Below, in pieces: positions 51,472 through 60,348 of a stretch of 64,000 nucleotides of DNA. Source of the DNA: Kaistella sp. 97-N-M2 (GTDB lineage: Bacteria > Bacteroidota > Bacteroidia > Flavobacteriales > Weeksellaceae); assembly GCF_021513235.1 (NCBI RefSeq), contig NZ_CP090976.1:62001-126000 (forward strand). Direction: 5' to 3'. A program made the translations under genes and the position numbers. The notes under the pieces were generated by a model that saw only the letters and a list, made by a program, of their open reading frames with translations, was not told the DNA's origin and did no database searches. Numbering within the stretch: position 1 is the first letter of the stretch; each line of letters starts with the position of its first letter.

Positions 51472-52653
51472 CTAAAGATTTTTGAGGTAGGTTTCCATGT
51501 CTTTATCGCCGCGTCCGCTTAAACAGATCACGACGACCTCGTCTTTCGCGAAGTTTTTCTTTTCCAAAACCGCCAGGGCGTGTGCGCTTTCGAGCGCTGG
51601 AATAATGCCTTCAATTTTCGTGAGTTCGAAGGCGGATTTCAGCGCTTCTTCATCGGTAATGCTATAAAATTCGGTGCGTTTTTGGGTGAATAGATTCGCG
51701 TGAAAGGGTCCGATTCCTGGATAGTCCAGGCCCGCAGAAATGGAATGCGGCTCGATTACCTGACCGTCTTCGGTCTGCATTACGATGCTTTTGCTGCCGT
51801 GCAACACGCCCAGCGTTCCGAGGAAAGTGGTTGCCGCCGACTTCCCGGAATCGAGTCCGAAACCTCCGGCTTCCGCGGCGATTAATTTTACGTTTTCCTC
51901 GTCGACAAAATGGTAGAAGGTGCCTGCCGCATTGCTTCCGCCGCCTACACAGGCGATGACATAATCCGGATTTTCGCGGCCGATTTTTTCTTGCAGCTGC
52001 CACTTAATCTCTTCCGAAATAACGCTTTGAAAGCGCGCCACCAAATCCGGAAAGGGATGCGGCCCGACAACGCTTCCGATGATATAATGCGTGGTCGTCG
52101 CGTTGTTGATCCAGTCGCGAAGTGCTTCGTTGACGGCATCTTTCAAAGTTTTTGATCCTGAAGTGGCGGGAATTACGGTGGCGCCTAGCATCTTCATGCG
52201 GCCCACATTTGGTGCCTGTCGCGCGATGTCGACTTCGCCCATGTAAACAATGCACTCCAGATTCATCAATGCGCAGGCGGTTGCAGTGGCTACGCCGTGC
52301 TGGCCGGCGCCGGTTTCGGCAATGATGCGTTTTTTTCCTAATTTTTTCGCGAGCAAAACCTGGCCCAAAGCGTTGTTGATCTTGTGCGCGCCCGTATGGT
52401 TGAGATCTTCGCGCTTCAAATAGATCTGCGAGCCGTATTTTTTACTTAAATTTTTAGCAAAATAAAGCGGTGTGGCCCGTCCAACGTAGTTTTTTAGAAG
52501 GTCGCGAAATTCGTTTTCGAACTCCGCGGAATTGATGATGTCTAAATATTGCTTCCGTAATTCTTCGACGTTCGGATAGAGCATTTCCGGCACAAATGCG
52601 CCGCCGAATTCACCGTAATATCCGTTTTCATCGGGGTTTTTATATGTTTTCAT
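51472..52653 (-). CDS. trpB: Tryptophan synthase beta chain
   Basis: 393 residues from ATG 52653 ([19 protein letters not shown]); an upstream TTG is in frame. PLP lysine in [24 protein letters not shown] and the phosphate loop [10 protein letters not shown] are all present. Joins indole and serine to tryptophan. Eleven bases lie between trpF and this gene. Confidence 0.97.
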   Translation of the reverse strand: MKTYKNPDENGYYGEFGGAFVPEMLYPNVEELRKQYLDIINSAEFENEFRDLLKNYVGRATPLYFAKNLSKKYGSQIYLKREDLNHTGAHKINNALGQVLLAKKLGKKRIIAETGAGQHGVATATACALMNLECIVYMGEVDIARQAPNVGRMKMLGATVIPATSGSKTLKDAVNEALRDWINNATTTHYIIGSVVGPHPFPDLVARFQSVISEEIKWQLQEKIGRENPDYVIACVGGGSNAAGTFYHFVDEENVKLIAAEAGGFGLDSGKSAATTFLGTLGVLHGSKSIVMQTEDGQVIEPHSISAGLDYPGIGPFHANLFTQKRTEFYSITDEEALKSAFELTKIEGIIPALESAHALAVLEKKNFAKDEVVVICLSGRGDKDMETYLKNL

Positions 52654-52664
52654 TGTCTGTTGTT

Positions 52665-53306
52665 TCAATCTTCTTTTAGGAGAAGCGATTTAAATTTCTT
52701 TATTTTTAAAAGGTCTTTGGTGCCGGGTTCGGTTTCAAATTTTGAATTGATGTCGAGCGCAAACGGTTGCGTGTTTATTTTTGATAATTGATGAATGTTT
52801 TCCAGAGAAATTCCGCCGCTTAGAAAAAAAGGTTTTTCGATTTTTAATTCATTTAAAATGTTCCACTCAAAAGAATTTCCGGTGCCGCCGAAGGATTTCG
52901 AATCGGTATCGAACAGGAGATAATTCACGGCTGAAGGCTGATTATCGATGATTTTTTGCAGTTCATCGGCCGATGGCTGACCAATTCTTATGACTTTGAT
53001 GATCTGAACCTGTGGCACCAGTTTTTTCCGTAAGGCTGATATAAAATTTTCGTCTTCGTCGCCGTGAAGCTGAATAAAATCTAAGTTTGCTTTTTCTGAA
53101 ATATGGATAATATTTTCCAAAGATTCATTCACAAAAACACCGACTTTTCCCTCGTGCTGAATGGCTCTAATTTCCTCCAAATTCAAAGAATTTAAAACAT
53201 ACCGCGGAGATTTTTCATAAAATATAAAGCCCAGGAAATGCACCTTCGAAGAAGCTAGTTCCTGAATTTGAGGGAGATTTGTAAGACCGCAAACTTTTAA
53301 TTTCAT
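52665..53306 (-). CDS. trpF: Phosphoribosylanthranilate isomerase
   Basis: 213 residues: [11 protein letters not shown] with the active cysteine, [34 protein letters not shown] with the general acid aspartate, FLSGGI. Third last step before the tryptophan synthase. Separate from trpC, not fused as in enterics. Confidence 0.95.
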   Translation of the reverse strand: MKLKVCGLTNLPQIQELASSKVHFLGFIFYEKSPRYVLNSLNLEEIRAIQHEGKVGVFVNESLENIIHISEKANLDFIQLHGDEDENFISALRKKLVPQVQIIKVIRIGQPSADELQKIIDNQPSAVNYLLFDTDSKSFGGTGNSFEWNILNELKIEKPFFLSGGISLENIHQLSKINTQPFALDINSKFETEPGTKDLLKIKKFKSLLLKED

Positions 53307-53412
53307 AATAGGTTTTGGCTAAAGCCTTTAATTTTTAAACTTTCTAAACGCGCTAAGCCCGTTCCCGTCGAGATTATTTTTTATCGCACCTTATTCAGTA
53401 CACTCGTGATCT

Positions 53413-54192
53413 TTAGGTTCTAATTGCTTTAACGAAATTTTCAAAGGCTTTTCCGGGATTTTCCGCTTTCATAAAGTATTCGCCCATTAAAAATCCGTCG
53501 AAACCTTGTTCTCTTAGAAATTTAAAATCTTCTACAGAATAAATTCCACTTTCGGCAACCGTTAAAACCTCATTTGGCAAATGGTTTTTCAATTTCACGG
53601 AATGCTGCAGATCGACTTTAAAATCCTTTAAATTGCGGTTGTTGATGCCGACCAGATCGACATATTTATTATAATGTTGTAATTCGTCTTCCGCATGAAT
53701 TTCCAGCAAAACCTCTAAGCCCAATTCCTGCGATAAGTGCGCAAACTCTTCCACCTGAGAGCGCGAAAGACACGCAGCGATGAGCAAAATAACATCGGCA
53801 CCCATCGATTTCGCTTCGTAAAACTGGTATTCGTCGATCATAAAATCTTTTCGCAAAAGGGGAATTTTAATTTCATTTCTAACTTTTAAAATATCCTGAA
53901 AACTTCCGCCGAAAAAATCCTGGTCCGTTAAAATTGAAATTCCGCTGGCGCCGAATGAATCGTAAGATTTCGCGACTTCCAAAACCTCAGACCGATCGTT
54001 AATGATTCCCTTGGAGGGCGATTTCCGTTTAAATTCGGCGATAATTCCGGACTTATTTTTTAGCGAATCTTTTAATGATACTGTTTCTCTACGAAAAAAC
54101 TCTGAATCCTTTAAGTCCGCCAAGGCAATCTTCGATTTCGAAGTTTGAATTTCTTCTTTCTTGCGCGCGATAATCTGCTCTAAAATATTCAT
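53413..54192 (-). CDS. trpC: Indole-3-glycerol phosphate synthase
   Basis: 259 residues. IIAEFKRKSPSKGII with the catalytic lysine, LRKDFMIDEYQFYEAKSMGA, EVLLEIHAEDEL and VGINNRNLKDFKVDL are diagnostic. Closes the ring of the indole precursor. One base separates it from trpD; about 106 bases separate it from trpF. Confidence 0.97.
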   Translation of the reverse strand: MNILEQIIARKKEEIQTSKSKIALADLKDSEFFRRETVSLKDSLKNKSGIIAEFKRKSPSKGIINDRSEVLEVAKSYDSFGASGISILTDQDFFGGSFQDILKVRNEIKIPLLRKDFMIDEYQFYEAKSMGADVILLIAACLSRSQVEEFAHLSQELGLEVLLEIHAEDELQHYNKYVDLVGINNRNLKDFKVDLQHSVKLKNHLPNEVLTVAESGIYSVEDFKFLREQGFDGFLMGEYFMKAENPGKAFENFVKAIRT

Positions 54193-54193
54193 G

Positions 54194-55177
54194 CTATTTC
54201 GTTAAAACTTTTAGACAATTCAAGGCTTTTCCACTGTTCAAACTGTCTTTCGCCAGGTTCAGACAATTCTCGTAAGTTCCGTATTTCTCTGTATTCTGAA
54301 GGGCTTTTGCCGCATTCGCCAGAACGACAGCATTTTGTTCGTACGTTCCTTCGCCTTTTAAAATTCGAAGAAAAATTTCAGCGCTTTCTACTTTGGTTTT
54401 TCCGCCGGAAATACTTTCCGGCTCGATATTTTTAAAACCAAGTTCTTCCGCGGAATAAATACTTTCGCCGTTTTTATCAAAAATTTTCGTGTCGGCGGTT
54501 AGGGAAATTTCGTCATAACCATCCAAACCGTGAACCAACATAAAATTCGTATTTTGTTTCTGAAGAAGATATTGATATAACCGCGCAATTTCAAGATCAT
54601 AAACGCCGATTATTGAAAACTCCGGCCGCGCAGGGTTCACGAGCGGCCCTAGAACATTGAAAAAAGTGCTCAGTCCCAGACCTTTGCGGAGCGGCGCAAC
54701 GGTTTTTAAAGCCGGATGAAACAGCGGTGCGTGCAGAAAGCAGATGTTCGCTTTATCTAAATCGCCCAGAAGTTCAGCTTCATTATCTTTGAATTTATAT
54801 CCCAATTCCTCCAAAACATTGGAGGAGCCAGAAATGGCTGTGACACCGTAATTACCGTGTTTGGCTACTTTTTGCCCGGTTCCAGCCACGATAAAACTCG
54901 CCAGAGTGGAAATGTTGAACGTATTTTTACCGTCGCCGCCCGTTCCGACGATATCGACCAAAGCAGTGCCTAAGTTGATGGGAGTGGCAAGATGCAAAAG
55001 GGCATTTCTAAAACCTTCGAGTTCCTCTAACGTGATTGTTCGCATGAGAAAAACGGTAACGAAAGAAGTGACTTCGTTTTCGTTGAATTTATTTTGCGCA
55101 ATTTCGATCAGAATGGCTTTGGCTTCGGCTTTCGACAGCGTATTATGGTTGAACAAATATTGTAATATCTCTTTCAT
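54194..55177 (-). CDS. trpD: Anthranilate phosphoribosyltransferase
   Basis: 327 residues. VDIVGTGGDGKNTFNIST binds PRPP, KHGNYGVTAISGSSNVLEEL and FFNVLGPLVNPARP are diagnostic. It transfers phosphoribose to anthranilate. Separate gene, not fused to trpG. Eight bases after trpG. Confidence 0.97.
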   Translation of the reverse strand: MKEILQYLFNHNTLSKAEAKAILIEIAQNKFNENEVTSFVTVFLMRTITLEELEGFRNALLHLATPINLGTALVDIVGTGGDGKNTFNISTLASFIVAGTGQKVAKHGNYGVTAISGSSNVLEELGYKFKDNEAELLGDLDKANICFLHAPLFHPALKTVAPLRKGLGLSTFFNVLGPLVNPARPEFSIIGVYDLEIARLYQYLLQKQNTNFMLVHGLDGYDEISLTADTKIFDKNGESIYSAEELGFKNIEPESISGGKTKVESAEIFLRILKGEGTYEQNAVVLANAAKALQNTEKYGTYENCLNLAKDSLNSGKALNCLKVLTK

Positions 55178-55185
55178 AAAGTGTT

Positions 55186-55755
55186 TTATGGTCTTAAAAA
55201 ATTTTCTAAAATCTCGTAGCCCTGCGGCGTTAAAATGCTTTCCGGATGAAACTGCACGGCATGAACATCGTAATTTTTGTGCTGCAACGCCATAATCATT
55301 CCGTCTTTATCGACGGCCGTAATTTCCAGGTCTGCAGGGAAATTTTCCGGATCGACGGCCCAGGAATGGTATCGGCCTGCTTCCATATTTTTTCCGAAAC
55401 CTTTAAAAATTTTTGTATCGTCTTTAATGATTGCCACATCGGTGGCAACGCCGTGAAAAATCTCCGAAAGATTGATTAAACTGCCGCCAAAAGCTTCTGC
55501 AATGGCCTGTTGGCCCAAACACACGCCGAATATCGATTTTGTCGGACCATACGTTGTAATCAAATCCAGCAAAATTCCGGCTTCAACAGGGATGCCGGGA
55601 CCGGGCGAGAGAATGATCTTGTCGTAATTGCCAACCTCTTCTAAACTGATTTGATCGTTACGGACCACCGTGACTTTTTTGCCGACAATTTTCTCAATCA
55701 TCTGCACGAGATTGTAGGTGAAACTGTCGTAATTATCGAATACCAATATTTTCAT
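55186..55755 (-). CDS. trpG: Anthranilate synthase glutamine amidotransferase subunit
   Basis: 189 residues, class I amidotransferase: Cys in GVCLGQQAIAEAFGG and His/Glu in AVQFHPESIL, plus ILSPGPGIPVEAG. It gives ammonia to TrpE. The same protein may also serve PabB in folate synthesis, as in many bacteria. A 184-base gap with an intergenic element lies between trpE and trpG. Confidence 0.95.
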   Translation of the reverse strand: MKILVFDNYDSFTYNLVQMIEKIVGKKVTVVRNDQISLEEVGNYDKIILSPGPGIPVEAGILLDLITTYGPTKSIFGVCLGQQAIAEAFGGSLINLSEIFHGVATDVAIIKDDTKIFKGFGKNMEAGRYHSWAVDPENFPADLEITAVDKDGMIMALQHKNYDVHAVQFHPESILTPQGYEILENFLRP

Positions 55756-55839
55756 TTTTCTATTTTTTACCTGATGGATTTTATCCTTTTCTTTTAAGCG
55801 TCATTGAATCGCATTTTTTTTAACTTCCCTCACTTATTA

Positions 55840-55930
55840 CGACGAATCCGCGACCCGGCTTGAGCGGAAATCCTTTTACATTTTGCCAAAAATGTAAAAG
55901 ATTGGGAGCGGAAGACGGAAATTTGTCGCC
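55840..55930. repeat. Intergenic element between trpE and trpG
   Basis: CCCGGCTTGAGCGGAAATCC, TTTTAC, a hairpin ATTTTgccAAAAT, GTAAAAGATTGGGAGCGGAAG. Same plan as the element near 47,660. Confidence 0.55.
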
Positions 55931-55939
55931 CAAAAAATA

Positions 55940-57361
55940 CTAACTGATTTTTTCCGCTTTTAAAATTGCTTTTTTCAGGGCGCCAAGTTTGTGATTGACT
56001 TCCTGCAGTTCGTTTTCGACGGACGATTTTGCCACAATTCCGGCGCCGGCCTGAGAATAGAGCGTATTATTTTTCGATAGGAAAGTGCGGATCATGATGG
56101 CCAGATTGCAGGATCCGTCGAAACCCACAAAACCGATGCAGCCGCCGTAATAACCGCGCGAAGTTTTTTCGTAAGCATCGATCAGTTCCAGCGCTTTGTA
56201 CTTGGGAGCGCCGCTTAAAGTGCCCTGCGGAAAGGTGGTCGCAATCATTTCGTAAGGATTTTGATCGGTCGAAACATCGGCCGTTACCTCCGAAACCATG
56301 TGAATGACGTGCGAAAAGAACTGAATTTCCTTCAATTTCGAAACCGTTGTTTTTTGTCCGCAAATACTTAAATCGTTGCGCGCTAAATCGACCAGCATTG
56401 TATGTTCGGCATTTTCCTTCGCATCAGCTTTCAGTTCCTCCGCAGATTTTAAATCTTCTTCGAGGTTTCCGGTGCGTTTAAAAGTTCCGGCGATGGGATG
56501 AATAATGGCTTTTCCGTCTTTAATAATAAGCTGACTTTCGGGGCTGGAACCCATTAATTTATAATCTCCGTAATCGAAATAAAAGAGATAGGGTGAAGGA
56601 TTAATGTTTCGTAAAGCGCGGTAAACATTGAATTCGTCGCCTTTAAATTTCTGCTCAAAACGTCGGCTTAAAACTAGCTGGAAAACATCGCCGCGGAAAC
56701 AGTGTTTCTTCGCGACATCGACGAGATTTCTGTATTCCGCGTCGGTTAAATTGGAGCGTTCCTCCGCCACTTTTTCGAAAGGAAAAACAGGCGCATTTTT
56801 TTGCTGAATGATATTTTCTAAGGTGATCATCTCCGATTTTAAACCTTTGATCTTATTTTCGATGAGGAACATTTCGTCGTTGTGGTGGTTGATGGCGATG
56901 ACATATTGATAAAGCCGGTAGCGCAGGAGCGGAATTTTATTTTCCGGAGAAAGCTCCTTGAATTTAATATTTTCGAAAAAAGGGATGGCATCAAAAGACG
57001 TGTATCCGAAAAATCCCTGCGCGGTTTTGCCAATTTCTAAATTAGGTTCTTCGCACTGGAAAGTTGCAGAAAAATTTTGAAGAAGATCTGTCAGTTTTTC
57101 CTTTTCAATATTGATCTTTTGGGGACTTTCTAAAGGAAATTTAATTTCGGCTTCCGCGTAGTTTTTAATTTCGATGCCGGCAATCGCGTTTACAGCGATG
57201 AAAGAAAAGTTATTTTCGGTGTTCTGGTTTCCGGCACTTTCGAGGAGAATGGTATCGCGGAACTGATCGCGTAAACGCAGGTAAATCCCGACGGGAGTAA
57301 ACAAATCGCTTAAAGTCGATTTTACGGTGGTTTTTATTTGAATTATTTCGGAGAAATTCAT
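55940..57361 (-). CDS. trpE: Anthranilate synthase component I
   Basis: 473 residues from the ATG giving MNFSEIIQIKTTVKS. An in-frame ATG upstream (57421) lies in the attenuator stem and is rejected. LLESAGNQ is the tryptophan-binding LLES site, so the enzyme is feedback-inhibited; NAEHTMLVDLARNDL and TLSGAPK are catalytic. Makes anthranilate from chorismate with TrpG. First structural gene after trpL. Confidence 0.96.
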   Translation of the reverse strand: MNFSEIIQIKTTVKSTLSDLFTPVGIYLRLRDQFRDTILLESAGNQNTENNFSFIAVNAIAGIEIKNYAEAEIKFPLESPQKINIEKEKLTDLLQNFSATFQCEEPNLEIGKTAQGFFGYTSFDAIPFFENIKFKELSPENKIPLLRYRLYQYVIAINHHNDEMFLIENKIKGLKSEMITLENIIQQKNAPVFPFEKVAEERSNLTDAEYRNLVDVAKKHCFRGDVFQLVLSRRFEQKFKGDEFNVYRALRNINPSPYLFYFDYGDYKLMGSSPESQLIIKDGKAIIHPIAGTFKRTGNLEEDLKSAEELKADAKENAEHTMLVDLARNDLSICGQKTTVSKLKEIQFFSHVIHMVSEVTADVSTDQNPYEMIATTFPQGTLSGAPKYKALELIDAYEKTSRGYYGGCIGFVGFDGSCNLAIMIRTFLSKNNTLYSQAGAGIVAKSSVENELQEVNHKLGALKKAILKAEKIS

Positions 57362-57390
57362 GCTTTGGAGAGATGTTTTTTGGATTTTAA

Positions 57391-57428
57391 ATAAAAAAAA
57401 GACTTTAACGCAGTCCGTCAAAGTCTTT
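57391..57428 (-). terminator. trp attenuator terminator
   Basis: On the minus strand AAAGACTTTGACG, loop GACTG, CGTTAAAGTCTTT, then Ts: a 13-base stem with one wobble, placed between trpL and trpE. Ribosome stalling at the trpL Trp codons would let an antiterminator form instead. Confidence 0.85.
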
Positions 57429-57451
57429 CTAAAATTTTCGTTTTAATATTT

Positions 57452-57526
57452 TTAAACAAAAGAATAGCGCTCAAGACCTTGCGAGTTTTGAGACCACCAC
57501 CAATTTTTGTTGCTGTTCATTTTCAT
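57452..57526 (-). CDS. trpL: trp operon leader peptide with three Trp codons
   Basis: 24 residues, MKMNSNKNWWWSQNSQGLER then YSFV. Three consecutive TGG codons (57494-57502) let the ribosome sense charged tRNA-Trp. The promoter box TATATTTG ends five bases before the ATG, so the transcript is almost leaderless. Placed before the terminator and trpE, this is classical transcription attenuation. Confidence 0.9.
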   Translation of the reverse strand: MKMNSNKNWWWSQNSQGLERYSFV

Positions 57527-57531
57527 AGGAG

Positions 57532-57539
57532 CAAATATA
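57532..57539 (-). promoter_or_regulatory. Promoter box of the trp operon
   Basis: TATATTTG on the minus strand, followed by CTCCT and the trpL ATG. Matches TAnnTTTG. Confidence 0.75.
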
Positions 57540-57651
57540 GAAATGTTTTTGGAAAGAGAAACATTATTTTTCGCTTTTTTACGGACTAGAACGAAGCAAC
57601 ATTTTTAGCTGAATAATTTTGATAAATTATAATGATTTAAGAGAAAATGTA

Positions 57652-57659
57652 TATTTTTG
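57652..57659 (+). promoter_or_regulatory. Promoter box of the small lipoprotein
   Basis: TATTTTTG, 17 bases before the ATG. Divergent from the trp promoter. Confidence 0.6.
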
Positions 57660-57676
57660 TCCAAAATAACTTCATT

Positions 57677-57874
57677 ATGAAAAAAGTATTAGCAATTGCC
57701 TTTATGGGCGCATTAGCTTTATCAAGCTGTAAAAAAACCGAAACAGCAGCAGAAAGCAACACCATGCTTGCAGAACCAGACACCACTGTAATGATGGACA
57801 CCAGCGCTACCGGCGGTATGGTAGACTCCACGGCCGTAGTTGCCCCTGCAGCAGATTCTACAATGGCGAAATAG
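57677..57874 (+). CDS. Small lipoprotein
   Basis: 65 residues with a lipoprotein signal (MKKVLAIAFMGALALSSC, lipid-anchored Cys18) and a Thr/Ser/Ala-rich extended tail (ESNTMLAEPDTTVMMDT). The rest has low complexity and no domain. The ATG five codons before it is less likely because the signal fits better here. Followed by a terminator. Confidence 0.85.
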   Translation: MKKVLAIAFMGALALSSCKKTETAAESNTMLAEPDTTVMMDTSATGGMVDSTAVVAPAADSTMAK

Positions 57875-57895
57875 GTCGCAGTATTTATTTTATAA

Positions 57896-57923
57896 GCAGT
57901 CGGTTTTTCCGGCTGCTTTTTTT
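57896..57923 (+). terminator. Terminator of the small lipoprotein gene
   Basis: GCAGTCGG, loop TTTTT, CCGGCTGC, then seven Ts. Confidence 0.8.
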
Positions 57924-57943
57924 GTTGCCTCAACACCAGATAA

Positions 57944-57967
57944 TTGTAGAAAAAATCGCTAAATTTG
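57944..57967 (+). promoter_or_regulatory. lysS promoter
   Basis: TTG (57944) and TAAATTTG (57960-57967), 21 bases before the lysS ATG. Confidence 0.65.
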
Positions 57968-57988
57968 CAGACTTAAAAAGCAAGAAAA

Positions 57989-59689
57989 ATGCAGTTATCA
58001 GAACAGGAAATAATCCGCAGAGAAAAGCTTCAAACCCTCGAAAAAATGGGTATCAACGCTTTTCCGGCAGAAGAATATAAAATTACAGAAACGACCAAAA
58101 CGATCAAGCAGAATTTTGTTGAGGGTAAAAAAGTAACAATTGCAGGTCGTTTAATGAGCCGAAGGATACAGGGGAAAGCCAGCTTTGCCGAACTGCAGGA
58201 TGCTGAGGGGAAAATCCAAGTTTATTTTAACCGCGACGAGATTTGCAAAGGCGAAGACAAATCTCTCTATAACGACGTTTATAAGCATCTTCTCGACATT
58301 GGAGACATTATCGGGATTGAGGGCGAACTTTTCACGACTCAGGTGGGCGAAATGACGGTGAAGGTTGAGCATTTTAAAATTTTAACAAAATCTTTAAGAC
58401 CACTGCCGCAACCCCGAACCGATGAAAACGGAGTAACGTACGATGCCTTCAATGATCCGGAACTTCGCTACCGACAACGGTATGTAGATTTGATCGTAAA
58501 TCCGCACGTAAAAGAAACATTTTTAAAAAGAACGAAACTGTACAATGCCATGCGTCAGTTTTTTAATGATGCAGGCTATATTGAAGTAGAAACCCCTGTT
58601 TTACAGGCGATTGCAGGCGGCGCTGCTGCAAGACCGTTTATGACGCATCACAATGCTTTGGATGTTCCGTTATATATGAGAATTGCTAACGAATTATATT
58701 TGAAAAGATTGATCGTTGGTGGTTTTGATGGCGTTTACGAGTTTTCCAAAAACTTCAGAAATGAAGGGATGGACCGAACGCATAACCCGGAATTTACCGT
58801 GATGGAAATCTACGTTGCCTACAAAGACTACTATTGGATGATGGATTTTACGGAAAAAATGATCGAACATTGCGCGATTGCCGTTAATGGAACCACCGAC
58901 GCCAAGTTTGGAGATCACGAAATTAGTTTTAAGGCACCGTACGCGCGAATTTCGATGACGGATGCGATCATCAAATACACCGGTTTTGATATCACCGGAA
59001 AATCGGAACACGAGCTTTTTGATTTCGCGAGATCGATTGGAATTGACGTGAACGAAACAATGGGTAAAGGCAAACTGATCGACGAAATTTTCGGCGAAAA
59101 ATGTGAAGGAAACTTCATTCAGCCGACTTTTATCACGGACTACCCCATCGAAATGTCGCCTTTAACAAAAAAACACAGAACCCAGGAAGGTTTAACCGAA
59201 CGGTTTGAACTCATGGTTTGCGGAAAAGAAATTGCAAATGCTTATTCGGAGTTAAATGATCCGCTCGATCAAAGAGAACGGTTTGAAGACCAATTAAAAT
59301 TAGCCGAAAAAGGCGACGACGAAGCCGGACAATTTATTGATGAAGACTTTTTGAGAGCCTTGGAATACGGCATGCCGCCAACCTCCGGAATGGGAATTGG
59401 CATGGATCGTTTGATCATGTTTATGACGAACAATCCCTCGATTCAGGAAGTTTTATTCTTCCCGCAAATGAAGCCCGAAAAAACCGCGCCGGCTTTCGAA
59501 CTGGATGAAGATGAAAAACTGGTTTTAGAAATTTTAAATTCGTCGGAAGAACCGATGACTTTGGGTCTGGTAAAAGCAAAAAGCCAGCTTTCCGGAAAGA
59601 AATGGGACAAAGCCACAAAAAATTTAACCAAGTATCATTTGGTTAAAGTGGAAAAAATTGACGATATTGTGTTGATGAAAACGGTATAA
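57989..59689 (+). CDS. lysS: Lysyl-tRNA synthetase, class II
   Basis: 566 residues. N-terminal OB anticodon-binding domain (VTIAGRLMSRRIQGKASFAE), then class II motif 2 (NFRNEGMDRTHNPEFT) and motif 3 (GMGIGMDRLIMF). About 70 extra C-terminal residues (LEILNSSEEPMTLGLVKAKS) beyond the usual 500 could be a winged-helix-like add-on, which I take as normal for this clade. It charges tRNA-Lys. Confidence 0.97.
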   Translation: MQLSEQEIIRREKLQTLEKMGINAFPAEEYKITETTKTIKQNFVEGKKVTIAGRLMSRRIQGKASFAELQDAEGKIQVYFNRDEICKGEDKSLYNDVYKHLLDIGDIIGIEGELFTTQVGEMTVKVEHFKILTKSLRPLPQPRTDENGVTYDAFNDPELRYRQRYVDLIVNPHVKETFLKRTKLYNAMRQFFNDAGYIEVETPVLQAIAGGAAARPFMTHHNALDVPLYMRIANELYLKRLIVGGFDGVYEFSKNFRNEGMDRTHNPEFTVMEIYVAYKDYYWMMDFTEKMIEHCAIAVNGTTDAKFGDHEISFKAPYARISMTDAIIKYTGFDITGKSEHELFDFARSIGIDVNETMGKGKLIDEIFGEKCEGNFIQPTFITDYPIEMSPLTKKHRTQEGLTERFELMVCGKEIANAYSELNDPLDQRERFEDQLKLAEKGDDEAGQFIDEDFLRALEYGMPPTSGMGIGMDRLIMFMTNNPSIQEVLFFPQMKPEKTAPAFELDEDEKLVLEILNSSEEPMTLGLVKAKSQLSGKKWDKATKNLTKYHLVKVEKIDDIVLMKTV

Positions 59690-59707
59690 ATCATCAATAA
59701 AAATAAT

Positions 59708-60124
59708 ATGAAAAGAAATGCAACCGCCATTTGGCAAGGATCCGGCAAGGACGGGAAAGGAAATCTAACCACTCAGAGCACCACTTTAAATCAGACGCAG
59801 TATTCCTATAATTCGCGTTTTGAAGAAGGCGTAGGCACCAACCCAGAAGAACTAATTGCAGCGGCACATGCAGGCTGTTTCACCATGGCTTTGTCCTTCA
59901 ATATTGACAAAGCAGGCTTTAAGGCTGAAAACCTCGAGACGAAATGCGTGATCAATTTAGATCCAAAAGAAGGGAAAATCACCGAATCGGTGTTAACTTT
60001 GAACGCCACAGTGCCGGGATTATCGAACGAAAAATTTGACGAACTCGTCGCAGACGCGGAAAAAAACTGTCCCATTTCTAAATTATTAAATACGGAAATA
60101 AGGGTGGAAGCAACTTTAAATTAA
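59708..60124 (+). CDS. OsmC-family peroxiredoxin
   Basis: 138 residues. The two catalytic cysteines lie in AAHAGCFTMALSF and KNCPISKLL, the normal OsmC spacing. It reduces organic peroxides with dihydrolipoyl or thiol electrons. 18 bases after lysS, probably same transcript, with a terminator after it. Confidence 0.9.
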   Translation: MKRNATAIWQGSGKDGKGNLTTQSTTLNQTQYSYNSRFEEGVGTNPEELIAAAHAGCFTMALSFNIDKAGFKAENLETKCVINLDPKEGKITESVLTLNATVPGLSNEKFDELVADAEKNCPISKLLNTEIRVEATLN

Positions 60125-60146
60125 GCCAAAAAAAAGTGCTTTTAAA

Positions 60147-60183
60147 AAATGAAATCCTCAGTTATTTGGGGATTTCATTTTTT
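60147..60183 (+). terminator. Terminator of lysS-osmC
   Basis: AAATGAAATCCTCA and TGGGGATTTCATTT form a stem with a T tail. Confidence 0.75.
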
Positions 60184-60215
60184 AGGGAAAGGCTCAATTT
60201 TATGAAGTTCTTAAC

Positions 60216-60246
60216 TTTGATATTACGTCGAAATTCAGTATATTTG
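60216..60246 (+). promoter_or_regulatory. gyrB promoter
   Basis: TTTG (60216), 19 bases, TATATTTG (60239-60246): the full Bacteroidota -33/-7 pattern. Leader of about 100 bases to the gyrB ATG. Confidence 0.7.
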
Positions 60247-60348
60247 TGAGCCTTTTGAGATAATCAAAAAGACAGAATTTCAGTTTCATTTTAATTTAAA
60301 TTTCATTGAATATGTTGACGTTAAATAACTTCAACAAACAACAATATT

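Noticed and set aside
57362-57421. Upstream extension of trpE
   Set aside because: It would start inside the attenuator stem and has no similarity to TrpE N-termini.
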